NCBI GenBank assembly: GCA_947247005.1
Contig: OX365953.1
Coordinates: 27,774,784-27,838,783, forward strand
Source of the DNA: Spisula solida
Lineage: Eukaryota; Mollusca; Bivalvia; Venerida; Mactridae
Reading direction: 5' to 3'
DNA: 64,000 nt
This document shows positions 46,043-58,770 of the stretch, one piece after another. Positions within the stretch are counted from its first letter, which is position 1. Each line of letters opens with the position of its first letter. The notes beneath the pieces were generated by a model, which was not told where the DNA came from, did not search any database, and saw only the letters and a program-made list of their open reading frames with translations. Made by a program: the position numbers and the translations under genes.

Positions 46043-49000
46043 ATAATTTTCTGTCTTCCAAAACATTAGCATCTTGTTTTCGTATTATTCAAGAAGTGTG
46101 TTAAAATAGTTACTATTCGTTTAACACAATTCAGTGTATCTTCATAAACAATGCTTTTTGCAAATTTTGTTAAATGACTGATAACCTTTTCCAGGATTGA
46201 AGTTTAATATAATGCCCGATATTATGTAACTGTCGAAGAGAGTAGTCTTCCTTGTTTGTAAAACATAAACTATTGCATGTTTATATAACAGTATGTTTTT
46301 CAACTGAAATAATGTCGTTGTCATATATCTCAGTATTAACAATTAGAAATAGAATGTATCGAATACAAGTTAATGATTGTGGTTTATTACCACATAATTT
46401 ATATTTGTGCTTGATATAAAATCATTTGGAGCACTGTATTTCATTATTCTTCTCGTTTGTGTGTGTGTTTTTTTATTTTACTTTAATGCACCCTATGTCA
46501 GTCCTACAATGTAGGGGTATTATGTTATGTGGACATTTTGACAATGGAAAGAGTTGTCCCGTTCAATTAAATTCGAACACGGTCGATAAAATTCAACTCC
46601 CATATATTTCTAAAAGTAGGTCACAAGATATTAAAAAACGGACTGGGAAGGCAAACCGTCAGATAAACTATAACGTTTATATTGTAACTATTCGATGGAA
46701 TTATATCGTTCATGGTTCAAATACTACAGGCTTGGTAAAGGCTAATCTACTAATCCTTTTGAACATTAATTTGCAGTTACCGGTTTGTTTTTTTAAAAAA
46801 AATGAATGTAAGAATGATGCTGCTGTCCTGAATTAGGACGAGTTTTTGTATTGATTATACACTTTCCTAATGGATCCGTCTCAATATGCGAATTCAATTT
46901 AAATTAAATATTGGTCATGTGATAATTCGCCTGTTAACACAACGCATTGCTTGTTACATCACTAAATCTGGTAGCATTGAAATATCGGTGTGCTTTTTTG
47001 TGAGTGTTCCAGTCATATGCCAACGCATTCAACCAGGAAAAGTATCACTTAAACAGTAATGCATAAAACAATAATCGGAACCAATATCTGAGAAAAGCTG
47101 GGCCCTGAAAGATTTTTTTCGGAATTTTGTATTTGTTTGGCTTTTTTGTTGAAAATTATTTTCTTTACACAATAAAGAAAGATTTTTGTCATAATTCCAA
47201 ATATTGACAAAGTTTTGACCTTCAAATGGAACCAATAACGTGTATGTTTTGTGCAAAAACGGTCATCTCAACATTGATCCATTTTGTAACTGTTCATTTG
47301 CTATGATTCTACTTATCATTTGAATAATAGTACTTATTTGTGAAACGTAACATTTTATATTTTATAAATTGCACTGAATGATAACTCGTTGAAAACTCGT
47401 GAAACCATAAATACTTTATATTCACCGAAATTGGTACAGGATCTGTGTGTGTCACTTTGATAAACAGAATGTATCAGGAAATTACATGTTTTGTACATTG
47501 TTTTCACTGTTTACTAGTAATCATCTAATAATAGAAGGTTCAGTTGAATGAAAGAATATTTAATCATACAAGTTCCGATTCCCATACTGGACTTGACAGG
47601 CTCATTAGTGACGACCATATGGGCAAACAACGTTATGTTGCCTTGGGTAACATTTGGTAGTAGGTCAACGGTATTTGACCCAAATTATACGTTGGATTCA
47701 TCCTGTCCTGTTGCATGTATTGCATCAATCGCATGCTCTATATACTGATATTGAACTTCCAAAGTAGCACTCTCCCTAAATTTATACAAAGAAAAAGTTC
47801 CTGGCTTCCATAAACTCAGGGTAGGCGAGAAACAATTGGACTACCTATATACCCCGCTCAGACAGTGTCACCTGCTATTATTATTTGTTTTCCTTTGGAT
47901 ATCAGACTGGCTTGGCAAATGTTCTTCCTGATAATTTGATTCTATTATTCGAATATAATTATATGATACACTCTTTTATCGTCATTATGTGTTAAATAAT
48001 CGATTGTAATCCACTCATTCAGGAGATATTGTGTTCTGAATCTAATTGATCGATTTATTTTATGAAATGCTGATTCTTCGCTGATACTTGTCACCAATAT
48101 ATCCGAGAAACACACTGTCTTCGGCAACCCAATTAGTAACATGAACATAAGTGTCGTAAAATCACAATTTTGACATGTACCAGTTTAGGTCATATGATGT
48201 TTTATCATTCCGAAAAGAGTTATTCTGATACACCATAGTGTTTTTATATTTAGTAGAAATCGTGTGCCCTCGGGATTTCTGTGAAAAGCATTTCCAGTTT
48301 TGAGTGTCACGTGGTAACTTATTATTTCGTTCTTTATTAATTTCAATGTAATATAAACAGTACAAAATGTAGTTTTAAAAGTGTTTTAAAGTTTTAAAGA
48401 CAATAAGTTGTTTACGCGACATTGAATATAAATAAAGATGACTGTCTGCATTACGACCTTACTGAATGTTGCAATGTTGTAAATGTACAGCATTTATGAG
48501 TCCACACATGTATACATGCGACTTCTTAGAAGCATACCTTATGTTGAAAATGATTTTCTACTGATTTTCAGCTCTAATATGTAGCAGAATAACACGACCA
48601 TTGAACCGTTCACCTTCGACTATTCATTTCTAGTCTCGTTTAAATTTGGCACATATACATGTATAAGCTAATTGTCCAGTATTCTGTTCACGTGCATTAT
48701 CTGTTTTCTGATTTTTCCATTAGTTGGTCCACAAGTACTGGAGACGGTTAGCAAGAAAGGCACCAGCTTTGTAGCAGACGCGGAATATGGCAATATCACG
48801 TTCGACTCATACAGATGTTTACACCTGACAAAATCGGGCCCCTAAACAGTAACATCAATATCAATGAAGTTATTGAATATAACTCGCTCAACATTTAGTA
48901 GATTAGTGTCACTTATCTTTGCTAAATAGCAATTTTCTCTAAATCTTCCAGCCCCAGGGAAATATTTGTGATGGTACGTGTAGGTTTATTTTGGCTTGAT

Positions 49001-49134
49001 TGACATATGTATTCAGTTTAGTTAGTATATGTGATGCGGATAGACGAACAATGTCGGTATTCAATAATGTAGTATCAATAACTATGTTCATCATGGATAT
49101 GTATCGTGCTTTTCTAATCAAAAAGATAATATTA

Positions 49135-49455
49135 TGTCGGACAGGAAAGGCAGCCCTGAACTTAACCAGCTGAGCACAGAAAATATGAAAACATACAAGG
49201 CATAATGCCCAACACACAACCGAATGGGAAAATTATCAGCTCAATTCACAGCCGTCAAAAAGCTGTATGACCTAGTTTCAACAGTAAAATGGCTGAATAC
49301 CTATATTTAGGTGTCTGAAGTCCTATCATATTAAATAATAACCTTATTAAAAAGCTGAATGCCATAAATTCGGCTGAATGACCTAGCTTCAGCAATTGAA
49401 ATGATCCATCCACGTCCCAGCTTTCTATAGCTGTATTAACATGTTTCAGCAATCA
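49135..49455 (-). repeat. Dispersed repeat 'family M' in C2
   Basis: The counterpart of 25,020-25,350, with the same landmarks on the minus strand. Kept at the same position in both C copies, so it was present before their duplication. Confidence 0.8.
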
Positions 49456-50187
49456 AAATACTGAATGCTACATGTGTAAGTATATTAAGAGTAAAAATAT
49501 CAAGAACGTATTTTTCGTTATACCAAATGTACTCCAAGTGGTGTTGCTCTTGATGTGTTTTCTTGTTTATTGATTGTTTGTCTGCCATATTATTTGAACA
49601 ACATTTGCCCACGTTTGTTTACTCACTGTCCACGTGTGTGCACTACTCTATGCTGTTTGTTAGTTATTTGACAATCACGATGAACAACCCGGTATCAACA
49701 AGCTAAAGTCTCTTTCATCGTTTAGGATTATAACTCCGAGTATAGTTAAGGTGTTTCCGCGTACTCCAAATGTGTTGAAATAGAGACTTATCAGATTATC
49801 AATTCGCTATAGATTGTTATATCAATTAATATATGTTTATAGAAATACGAAATATACGATGAGCATAACCAGACCAGCGAAATATTTCGTATCTGCCTAA
49901 TCCATCTTAATATTTACTTCATTCAAATAAAAGTGGAGTTACGTATTTATTTAGTTGCTTACTTTGTCTTAATAATTCATTGTTACAAACATGTTCATAC
50001 GCGTATTAATTTGATAACGTATTTAAATTCCGAAACAAAATGAAGAAATAATTAAGGAATGGATCATTGGTTCATTTCCAATATAAATATTTCCCTTTAC
50101 GTAATATTGTTTGAATAAGACTGCACTGTCGTATCATTATGAGGCGGCGTAATTAGTTTTAGCTATCCAATTTTATTTTTGCGTCAT

Positions 50188-50911
50188 CACTGTGTGGTAG
50201 CCTGTATGCCCAAAAATGCGCTGTGGATTCAAGATGGCGGACGGTAAACGCGAGCAAAGTAAGTGTCTTTTGTTTTCGACCCTATCTTTTTAAATATGAC
50301 AACCTACATTTTGAATGAATTATGAAATGAAAGAGCTTCAATTGGCGATTCTAAAGGGACTATCCGTTTGTGATGAAATGCAAACGTATTTCTGTAAAGT
50401 TTAACTGAACACGCTGTTTTGTGAAAGTTTAAAAGTGAACCGAGAGACTAGAAGAAAGTTGACGATATTTTCCCCAGTAAGAATACCAGTACATAAAAAA
50501 TCACACAAATCTGTAGAAATCGTCCTCCCCGTCACACGTACCCATTGTTTTCTTATAAAAAATCACTTAGTAAGATGTTTGAAAGGTTTGAAATTTTGGC
50601 TACTGTACTGTGCTGTGCAAAACGTGATCAATAACAAACATACCACTGTATAGCGCTGTGAATTTAATTTCTGTATAGCGCTGTGCTGCAAAACTAGCCA
50701 AACATCTGTACGGCGCTGTGCAATTTTGAACTAATTGAGCTGGTGGCGAAAGTTCTTTCTGTTCTTTCAATGTAATATTCAGATACTAATTTCTTTTTAT
50801 GTCATAATCATTAAAACATAAGATTGATATGATGTTTTATTTTTATTCTGCAGATTTGTGATGAACAATCAAAGGCATACGTTGTAGTAAATGACGGCAG
50901 AGCAGGTTGAT
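50188..50911 (+). repeat. Left terminal inverted repeat of the 3.6-kb element
   Basis: GCGCTGTG occurs at 50,218, 50,653, 50,678 and 50,713. AAGATGGCGG at 50,231-50,240 is a YY1-type core. Near the inner end TTTTATTTTTATTCTGCAG looks like a 3' splice site, followed by an ATG at 50,892 opening a short frame (MTAEQVD...) that stops after 16 codons. The right arm keeps the equivalent ATG and MMAEKVD, so the arms may descend from the 5' end of a once-coding unit. Confidence 0.85.
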
Positions 50912-52564
50912 ACTTCTATAAGTAGTTCATTGTTTTGCTAGTCTACAATGTCCCCGATATATATAGTGTTTGAACTGTCCATCCGGATGTCCGTCTGAGC
51001 ACAGTTATTGGACCGTCGGACATTGGATCGTCGACCATCCACACATATCGTCGGCCATCCACACATATCGGCCATTTGACCGAGTCGGTCATCCACAATA
51101 AAAATCAACCAACCGAAATTTACCTTGAAAACGGGATCCGGTTAATTCAACAACGTTTCCTGTTCCGACAACTTCTGAAGTATGATTTATCCTGTGCTAT
51201 CATACATATATATACGAGGGTTGTCCCAGTAACTCGTGTACTTTGCTTATTACACAAAATGTATTCAGACATTTATTTTCAACTTCACTGATGATTAATA
51301 AATATGAAAAATCTTGATGTATTGTTTTTCTTGTTTTGTGTAAAATATCTGGAATGACTTGAAAGTTGAGAGTTCTGTGTCCTGGACTACCATACTTGTT
51401 GTTCAATTCTCGCTTTCTTAATTGTGTAACTTGATTGGAATGAGTTGTTACTGTGTGTCAAAAGCAATCGTCCCCTTTACCACCATACTCACAGTAATAG
51501 CATCGATAAATGAATCTGAAAAAAAACACACAAGAGTTATCTATCTTTAAAATCAGGTCAAAAAGAAAATCTTATGAATATCTGAAATAGCTTAAGGATG
51601 CTGGAGCGGTAGTACTTTATGAGCCTTACAAATGTAATAATGTGCCAAAATAATCTAAAATAAACCAAATTGAACAGTTTTGATAAGTATTATGCAAAAA
51701 AATGGAGAATACCAATACCAATGCCAAAAATGACGGTTGACATTCCTAATAAAGTATTGCATTACAAAATAGGTGGGTGGGATAAAAATATGTTTATGCC
51801 AAATGACCTTTTTGGGAGTCATATTCGTTTCGTAATGTTTGTTTATTGTGCGTGTATGTGTTTTCGCGATATATAAATGTTCAATAAGATTTTTTTAGCG
51901 TTTTCATCGATTTTCTCAGCATTTTAGCCCCATTTAACAAACAATTGCGAAAAAGATACATCGGTGACATTTATTTTTTATTGCATAATTTTGAAAATGT
52001 ATATCATTAGACTTATTCCACAAAATAGTGAAAAAGGTTTAATGCGGGGAAAAACGTTATAAGGATTTTACCTGGGTGCTCCTTTGCTGCATTAAAATAT
52101 GAAGTAGTTGGGGTAGAAAATATATGAGAACAAAATAAAATACCATTTTTGGTCTCTTGACCTTGTATAACAATGTGTACCCAAACTTTATTGAACAATA
52201 TTTTATTATTTAGATCTCAAACATCGAATAAAAATGTCAAATTTGAACACCACCACCAATTTACCAATGTCAATGTAATTATAAAAATAATTCATACACA
52301 TTCAAATAGGGCTGATTACTCGGAAAACGATTTCCGTGACCTAGTGTTTTTACATAATAGTTTATGTCAAATTGATTTCTCTACTTCCTTGCAAAAATGA
52401 ACAACATCTAAGGGAGGAATCCAAACCGCTCCAACTTCCTAATTACTACAGACAAGTAATGTGAATAAAGAAAAAGACTATCAGTGTACGAAACGGTCTG
52501 TCTGTTAAAAGCTGATCGTTGTTATAAATATTTGACTTTTAAATAAGTCAAATGTTATCTAAAG
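50912..52564. other. Internal region of the 3.6-kb element
   Basis: No transposase-like frame longer than about 70 codons. It holds a short repeat (TCGGCCATCCACACATATCG twice, about 51,050-51,070, amid GACCGTCGGAC words). At 51,214 ACGAGGGTTGTCCCAGTAA resembles a mariner-type terminal sequence. An inverted 16-mer pair, GGAGCGGT (51,607) and ACCGCTCC (52,425) within AGGA..GCTGGAGCGGT, may mark yet another nested insertion. All are weak. Confidence 0.4.
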
Positions 52565-52900
52565 TGGGGAGCGATGGCCTAGAGGTACAGCGCGCTCTTC
52601 GGGATCGAGAGGTCCCGAGTTCAACCCCAGTCTGGACCATTACTTAAATTTTCTGAGCAAGAATAACCCGCATGCTCCACTAGACCAATTTGTGAAGTTG
52701 TATATGTGAGGGATGTGTCTGTACTTGTTCGATATTCCTGGGGCCGCAGATCGAGGTTGGCTCACACCAACCAGTCCCAAATGAGACTAGAATGCAGGTT
52801 TCCTAAGGTAGCCCAATGACTATGTGAAGTTAAAATGTAAAAGGGTGGCTGAATGGCTGAACTGCTAAAAGCAGCCCTAGGAAATTAGTAAACTACCTTT
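52565..52900 (+). repeat. tRNA-derived SINE nested in the 3.6-kb element
   Basis: GGGAGCGATGGCCTAGAGGT (box A TGGCCTAGAGGTACAG) is followed by GAGAGGTCCCGAGTTCAACC with box B GAGTTCAACCC (52,617-52,627). After the head comes a body with GATATTCCTGGGGCCGCAG, ACCAACCAGTCCCAAATGAG and GGCTGAATGGCTGAACTGC, ending near CCCTAGGAAATTAG. The acceptor ends do not pair, so it is a SINE, not a tRNA gene. The 3' limit is approximate. Confidence 0.75.
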
Positions 52901-53041
52901 TTTATTTGGAATTTGTTAATTCGTGGAATTGATACCCCCTTCCAAACATTTGCTGAGACGGACATCATGATGGAAAGTTCAAACACTACATATATCGCAG
53001 ACAATGAAGAATAGCACTACAATAAAATATTTACGTTTCGG

Positions 53042-53783
53042 CATCAACCTTCTCTGCCATCATTTTCTACAACGTAATACGCTATGCCTTTGACTGTGCA
53101 TCAAAAACCTGTAGAATAAAAATAAAACATGATGTCACTCTAACGTTTTAATAACAATATGATTATGACATAAAATGAAATTGGCATCTGAATGTTACAT
53201 CGAAAGAACACAAAGAACTTTCGCCACCATCTCAATCAGTTCAAAATTGCACAGCGCTGTACAGATCTTTCGCTAGTTCTGCAGCACAGCGCTATACAGA
53301 AATTGCATTCACAGCGCTATACAGTGGTATGTTTGTTATTGTCCACGTTTTGCACAGCACAGTACAGTAGCCAAAATTTCAAACCTTTCAAACATCTTTA
53401 TTAGTGATTTTTTATCAGAAAACAATGGGTACATGTGACGGGTAGGACGATTTCTACAGATTTGGGTGATTATTTATGTACTGGTATTCTTACTGGGGAA
53501 AATATCGTCAATTTTCTCGTCGTCTCTCGATTCACTTTTCAACTTTCACAAAACAGCGTGTTCAGTTAAACTTTACAGAAATACGTCGGCATGTCATCAC
53601 AAACGGATAGTCCCTTTAGAATCGCCAATTTAAGCTCTTTCATTTCATAATTAATCCACAGTGTAGGTTGTCATATTTAAAAAGATTGAGTCGAAAACAA
53701 AAGACACTTACTTTGCTCGCGTTTACCGTCCGCCATCTTGAATCCACAGCGCATTTTTTGGGCATACAGGCTACCACACAGTG
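53042..53783 (-). repeat. Right terminal inverted repeat of the 3.6-kb element
   Basis: The complement of the left arm with scattered mismatches and small indels. CACAGCGC sites lie at 53,250, 53,285, 53,310 and 53,745, mirroring those on the left. CCGCCATCTT (53,730-53,739) is the mirrored YY1-type core. On the minus strand TTTTATTTTTATTCTACAG (acceptor-like) and an ATG frame beginning MMAEKVD are retained near the inner end. Confidence 0.85.
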
Positions 53784-56700
53784 GTCATACAGTTGTCAGA
53801 ATAAGTCATTTTTGTTAAATTAAGTACTCGACAATTAATGTGTACAGTTATTATTGTATAGTGTCATTTATTTCAAATGTTTGAAACACTTACACTTGCG
53901 ATTACTAGCTACAACGTAATTATTTGAAACGTAATATAATGCGCCCACACAAAATTTTATCCAAGTTTTAATATTTGTTTAGCAAGCATCCCAACCACTT
54001 TAGAGGAAGGTTATTTTGCATTTATTTTGTAAGAATATTGACTAGCTAATGAAAATGAAAATACAATGACATCGGTGTTAACTATCATATACAACCGGTC
54101 AATGTATCATTCAAAAAATGTTGCAGTTTCACTGTTTCATTCAGGTCGGTCAATTATTAAGAAAGTTACAAGCAGGTGGTTTGTTTACAAAATGGGCTCC
54201 GAACATTAGCATCTGGCCACAGTGTGTTTACGAACTCGTGTATTGAATATCGCTGATTTGGGTGTAGTACTACATGTTATACAGATGACAGTATTTTGAC
54301 AATCAACAAAACATTTGCGTCTGTTAATTTTGAAAAGAAATTAGACAGTATTTACAAAAAAGCCAAGCTTTATATCTTCATTTTACCGCAGATTTATTAA
54401 ATTACACGCGTCTTCTAAAACTACTGGAAATTGTATTCTCATTGAGACTGAAACTTTATTTTATTTGGTCTTGAATGTATTTCATCTAAAATAAATGTAA
54501 ATCAAACGTAAATTCAATTTTGAATGTGTGTTGTTACAGAGAAGAACATGTCCAAACGTGTTATAAATCTTTCTTCAAACGCCATTCTGTAAATACGAGA
54601 TAAACTCGTTATGTTAACACCATGCCGCTTGATTTAATATTGACAGACATTGTGTTATTTCCGATCTAATATTATTATAAACTGCCATCAAGTGAGAAGA
54701 AGGTGGGATTCGTAAATTAGATCCTAGGCAACTGCCATACACAAGTGATGACAACACTATTTGCTGGAAAGCTGTCTGAGAAGACTACTACATTGTACTT
54801 TCAATATTCAGAGTAACATGGTACTGGCTTGATTTCTAGATTGGTATGTTCTGTATGATATTGATAGAGACGGCATACATGTGCCTACATATGCGTGATG
54901 ATACGCAATAGTTCATCAGTCAGGCTCAATCAGAACAACACTATACTACCTTAACATGTGATATGTTTTCGTAGACAACTCAGACTGCGCAGTACATCTA
55001 AAAGCATCTTTAGATGCATCTTAGACTTGACAGCCGAAAAACATTTTAAACTGAAATATGCCATTAGTAACCTAAGAACAACAGTAACATTAACACAAAC
55101 ACTAAATGCCATGGCATGAACATTTATCGAAAGCGTTAATGGACAACAACCCACTGTTTACTTCATGGATATAGTGTTTTGTTTCTAGAACTATCATCGA
55201 ATTTAGGATCAATCCGATATGTTTTATTGTGAGATCACTGTTTTGTTTTATGTATTCTGTGATCCCGTTAAGTAATTGCTTTGTATACTACAGTTCGTTC
55301 GTACTAGGTCTGCTAAGTGATGTTATGTCGAGTACTGCCGATGGAATAGGGACGTGACTATACTTACTTGCATGTAACCTAAAACAAAATACATAGGTAA
55401 CGGCGTTTGACTTGACAATTAACTACGTCATTCAACTATTTTATAGGTCAACCTATGTCTTTCAGTAGTTAAGTTACGTATTTTCGATTATAACGTGCAA
55501 TTGTGGTATGTGTTATTTGATATGTTTTCTGTGCTCAGCTGTTTCAGTCCAGTGATGCCTGTCCGATTGTGTCGTATTGAGTGTATGGAACAATTTCCCT
55601 GTCAATTCCCTCTTATAGTACAATGGTAATTCGTGATATACTTGGTAATTGGAAATATCCTTTTTACATAATGATTGGCTCATAATATTCTGATATATCA
55701 TCTCTCCGACCAAGTAGTTTATAAATACTCACGTTGCATAACAGCGAGTTATTTGTTTGAATGTTTGTACTGTATTTATGCAGGTCAACTAAATACTTTC
55801 CATTCTTATGTTGCTTTGCTTACTTAGTGGAATGTAACTATACTCGTCCATGTAATTTGCTTGAATATGAAATAAATGGTTACCTTTATGTTTTGTCCTT
55901 TACAATATTGCTGGGGCCAGACAGACTATTGTTATTGCTTTCTATAAGGCGTATACAAATATTTCCCTTAAATACAGGGTATTTCATAATAGTTTCAAAC
56001 TCATCATACCATTATTACATGTATAATATACACATATGTACAAATGCAATAATTTACGTCACCTAAAACTTGAAAATGTGTTTTTGATGTGTCAAGTGGT
56101 TGTGGCCATACTCATTGTGAATGTGGCGTTTAAGTTTATGTGATCGACTACAATGTGTGTTATTAAAACACTTATTTAGCTTTTGAGACAACCTAATAGT
56201 TCGTGTGTCTAATTGCATTTAAGAGGACGAAAACGTTAGTTGTTTAAATTAATTCATAGCGTGAGTCATTATGATATAACTGCGCACAATTTCTCACGCG
56301 AAACAAATGCATTCCTGAATTGTAATTAAATTACAAGAATGGTTTTGCAAAGTGAACGTACTCAACGTTAATTAAAATACAAAACATGAGCAGATAATAA
56401 TTTCGATATTAATTATATAAAGAACATTGCCAATTTTCCTCTCAACAAACGCCATTAGAACTGCAATACAATAAATCATTGTGAACAGCTAATTATGATT
56501 AAAATATGCAATGGTGGTATTGGATTGTTTTTGCAAGCGGGGTTTATTTCGTTCTTTACAAATGCATCTGAATATAATGTCGTCAATAAATGCAACTGAA
56601 GTATGTTAAACTGTATGACAATTTCAGACGGTGAGCAGGACATGACACGTTCACAGTAATTATCAAAGTATAATGGGACACGCATGCATATGTTACAGGA

Positions 56701-57670
56701 AATATGATTTGTAACTGGGGATTACACTTAATTCCTAGGAGACTAGTAATTATAGGAAATCCCTATGTTTAGTTACTTTTCGAAATTCCTGGGCAAATAT
56801 TTGCAGTTTTACACATACATGTAGTTACGCACGTTTTATCATATATATATTTACAAACTCGGCACGTACGAGGGATGATCAATACGTATGATTGAGAACT
56901 TTCCTTCTAACTGTTTAAATATTGTTTCTAGAACAGTGAAATTACCAGGGAATGTAGATGAGTCCATGAACTAGCGTTTTAATTAATTAATTGCATCGTG
57001 ACGTCACAATGTTTTTTAATAACGTCACTTATTGTGACCAATGTGCAGCACGCGACGTCGAGCATGACTGACAATAAATAATCGCAGTGCAAGTCAATAA
57101 GATTTCCACCAAACCGGGAAACTCTTTGCGATATCTCATAGATGACTTGACCAACAATCTTTGCGCTCTAAATCAGTAATAATCTACTCATGATTCAATT
57201 AGTTATGATATTATAGGGACTCTGCCAAACGGATAATATGAATACACGGATGAATTAGGACACTTCTCCCTACATGTAATTGCTGTGTTTTAACGGCAAT
57301 TCGTGCACACCTTGGTTTCGTCTATGAATATACATGTATATGTGAAACTGCTGGTTATGTTAGAATGGATGTTGATATCCGAATTACATACGTATATTAC
57401 CAATTCGGCTGGTTCACCCAAAGTCTTGCTGATTGGAGACTGGTGCGAACCGGCTGTATCGGTTACAGTAATCTATTCCTGAGTTATATAGATAACATTA
57501 TACTATTCTCTGGTTTAACTAACCGCCACTAGGTACCAATGCCATTTCACCGGAGACACGTGTATGCTAGAATGTCGTCAAACAACACTGATAGTAAACA
57601 TGGTAATTGTGTAATTCGATAAGCTATCTTGAGTGCTCAGTGTTGAAAATGAAGGAAATTCTGCAGCGAC

Positions 57671-57790
57671 CGGGTGAATGTGTTTTTGTGGTTACCCTTA
57701 ACTGAATAACATCGGAAGCTGGCATGTGTCTATATTCAATACCAATCTAAGCCAGAAACTTCCGACGAACAAAAACACATTCACACGACA
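57671..57790. repeat. Imperfect hairpin, C2 copy
   Basis: The same structure as 30,084-30,200: GTGAATGTGTTTTTGT with ACAAAAACACATTCAC, and ATCGGAAGCTGGC with GCCAGAAACTTCCGA. Arms are unchanged from C1. Confidence 0.6.
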
Positions 57791-58474
57791 ATGACAATGT
57801 TTAAACACGTGCATACAGATATTATTCAGCATGGAGAGGAAATATACACAACAAATAATCAATCATATATAACTTTGCAAATAATCAAATAGTCGCCGCT
57901 CTCACATAGCATGCAATGTGGGTGCACTATTGAAGTAGTGAAAAAGAATACGAAATTTAATGTGATTTGATATACATTAGAGTACATGACTTTGTATAAT
58001 CATACGTTTTTTAAAATTATTTTAAATTTTTTAGATTAGACCGTACATTGATTAATTTTGTAAGTAAGCCATATTTCATGTTTTCTTTAAATGATAAACT
58101 GTAATTTGATGAAAACCATGTATTGTGTTTGCACGTGCATTCATGATGAAATAGATATAGCAGTTCCGAACTTATATTACCGAGCAGATTTTATGGACAT
58201 TTTCACCGATTCAATTCAGTACATCATTATATAGTCAGCAAAACAATTTATTGCTTTCCTAGAATCGACGCATAGGGTCGTTCTGTTTTATCGAGTGTAT
58301 GATACGAGATTTATCTCTAGTTTTATGTGTTTTGTGAACCCGTTAAGTACTTTTTACTTGATAGTATGAGTGCTGTTAATATTCATTTATTCCTAATGTG
58401 TTGTTTTTTCTGAATAATAAGTGTTTCGTAATGCGGTTGAGTTATTGCGTGTGTAATACGCCTGAAGATATAGG

Positions 58475-58770
58475 CAGTCAGCAATTACCCTATTTGACCT
58501 AACGACCTAGTTTTTGACCCCAAATGACCAAATACCGAACTTCACCTAGATGTTGATTTGGTGACCATTGTGACCGAGTTTCATAAAGATTAGGTTAACA
58601 TTGTGACCTTTAGTGACTACGCAAGGTTTTGTTATGATTTTTACCTTCTGTCTCAGTCACGGATAACCCAACATCGAACTTGTTCAGATGATCATTGTGA
58701 CCAATTTTTATAATTATTAGGCCAAAACTGTGACAAAGTGCCTACGCAAGCAAATAGTGGACGCACGAAG
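58475..58770 (+). repeat. Degenerate 'GACCTAGTTTTTGACC' dispersed repeat (C2)
   Basis: The counterpart of 30,880-31,190, missing 12 bases where C1 has a TCGAACTTGGCC-TCGAACTTG direct repeat; loss of one unit by slippage explains the difference. Confidence 0.65.

Larger units (their letters stand above)
43861..48423 (+). repeat. Segmental duplication block B, copy B3
   Basis: Aligns with B1/B2. It is interrupted by element D (44,498-46,042), lacks the LINE tail present in B2, and lacks the 21,763-22,615 segment of B2. Continues without the 1.4-kb composite insertion straight into C2 (TTGAATATAAATAAAGATG), providing the empty site for that insertion. Confidence 0.9.
50188..53783. mobile_element. 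3.6-kb non-autonomous DNA transposon with giant inverted repeats, Transib/RAG-like termini
   Basis: C1 reads TTTTTGCGTCATACAGTTG; C2 has GCGTCAT, then this element, then GTCATACAGTTG, so the 5-bp target GTCAT is duplicated (50,183-50,187 and 53,784-53,788). Termini are CACTGTGTGGTAGCC and its exact complement. The arms extend about 724 bp (50,188-50,911) and 742 bp (53,042-53,783). Each carries four GCGCTGTG sites. A 5-bp duplication with CAC-beginning ends (CACWRTG) is the established pattern of Transib and RAG-like elements; CACTA-type elements also begin CACTA/G but duplicate 2-3 bp. The superfamily call is inference. The 2.1-kb centre contains a SINE and no recognisable transposase. Confidence 0.85.

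Noticed and set aside
51210..51235. Mariner-like terminus ACGAGGGTTGTCCCAGTAA
   Set aside because: Only one end is visible; no complementary end or transposase frame could be found nearby, so it is mentioned but not called as an element.
52565..52640. Possible functional tRNA
   Set aside because: Box A and box B are present but acceptor ends do not pair, and a SINE-like body follows.
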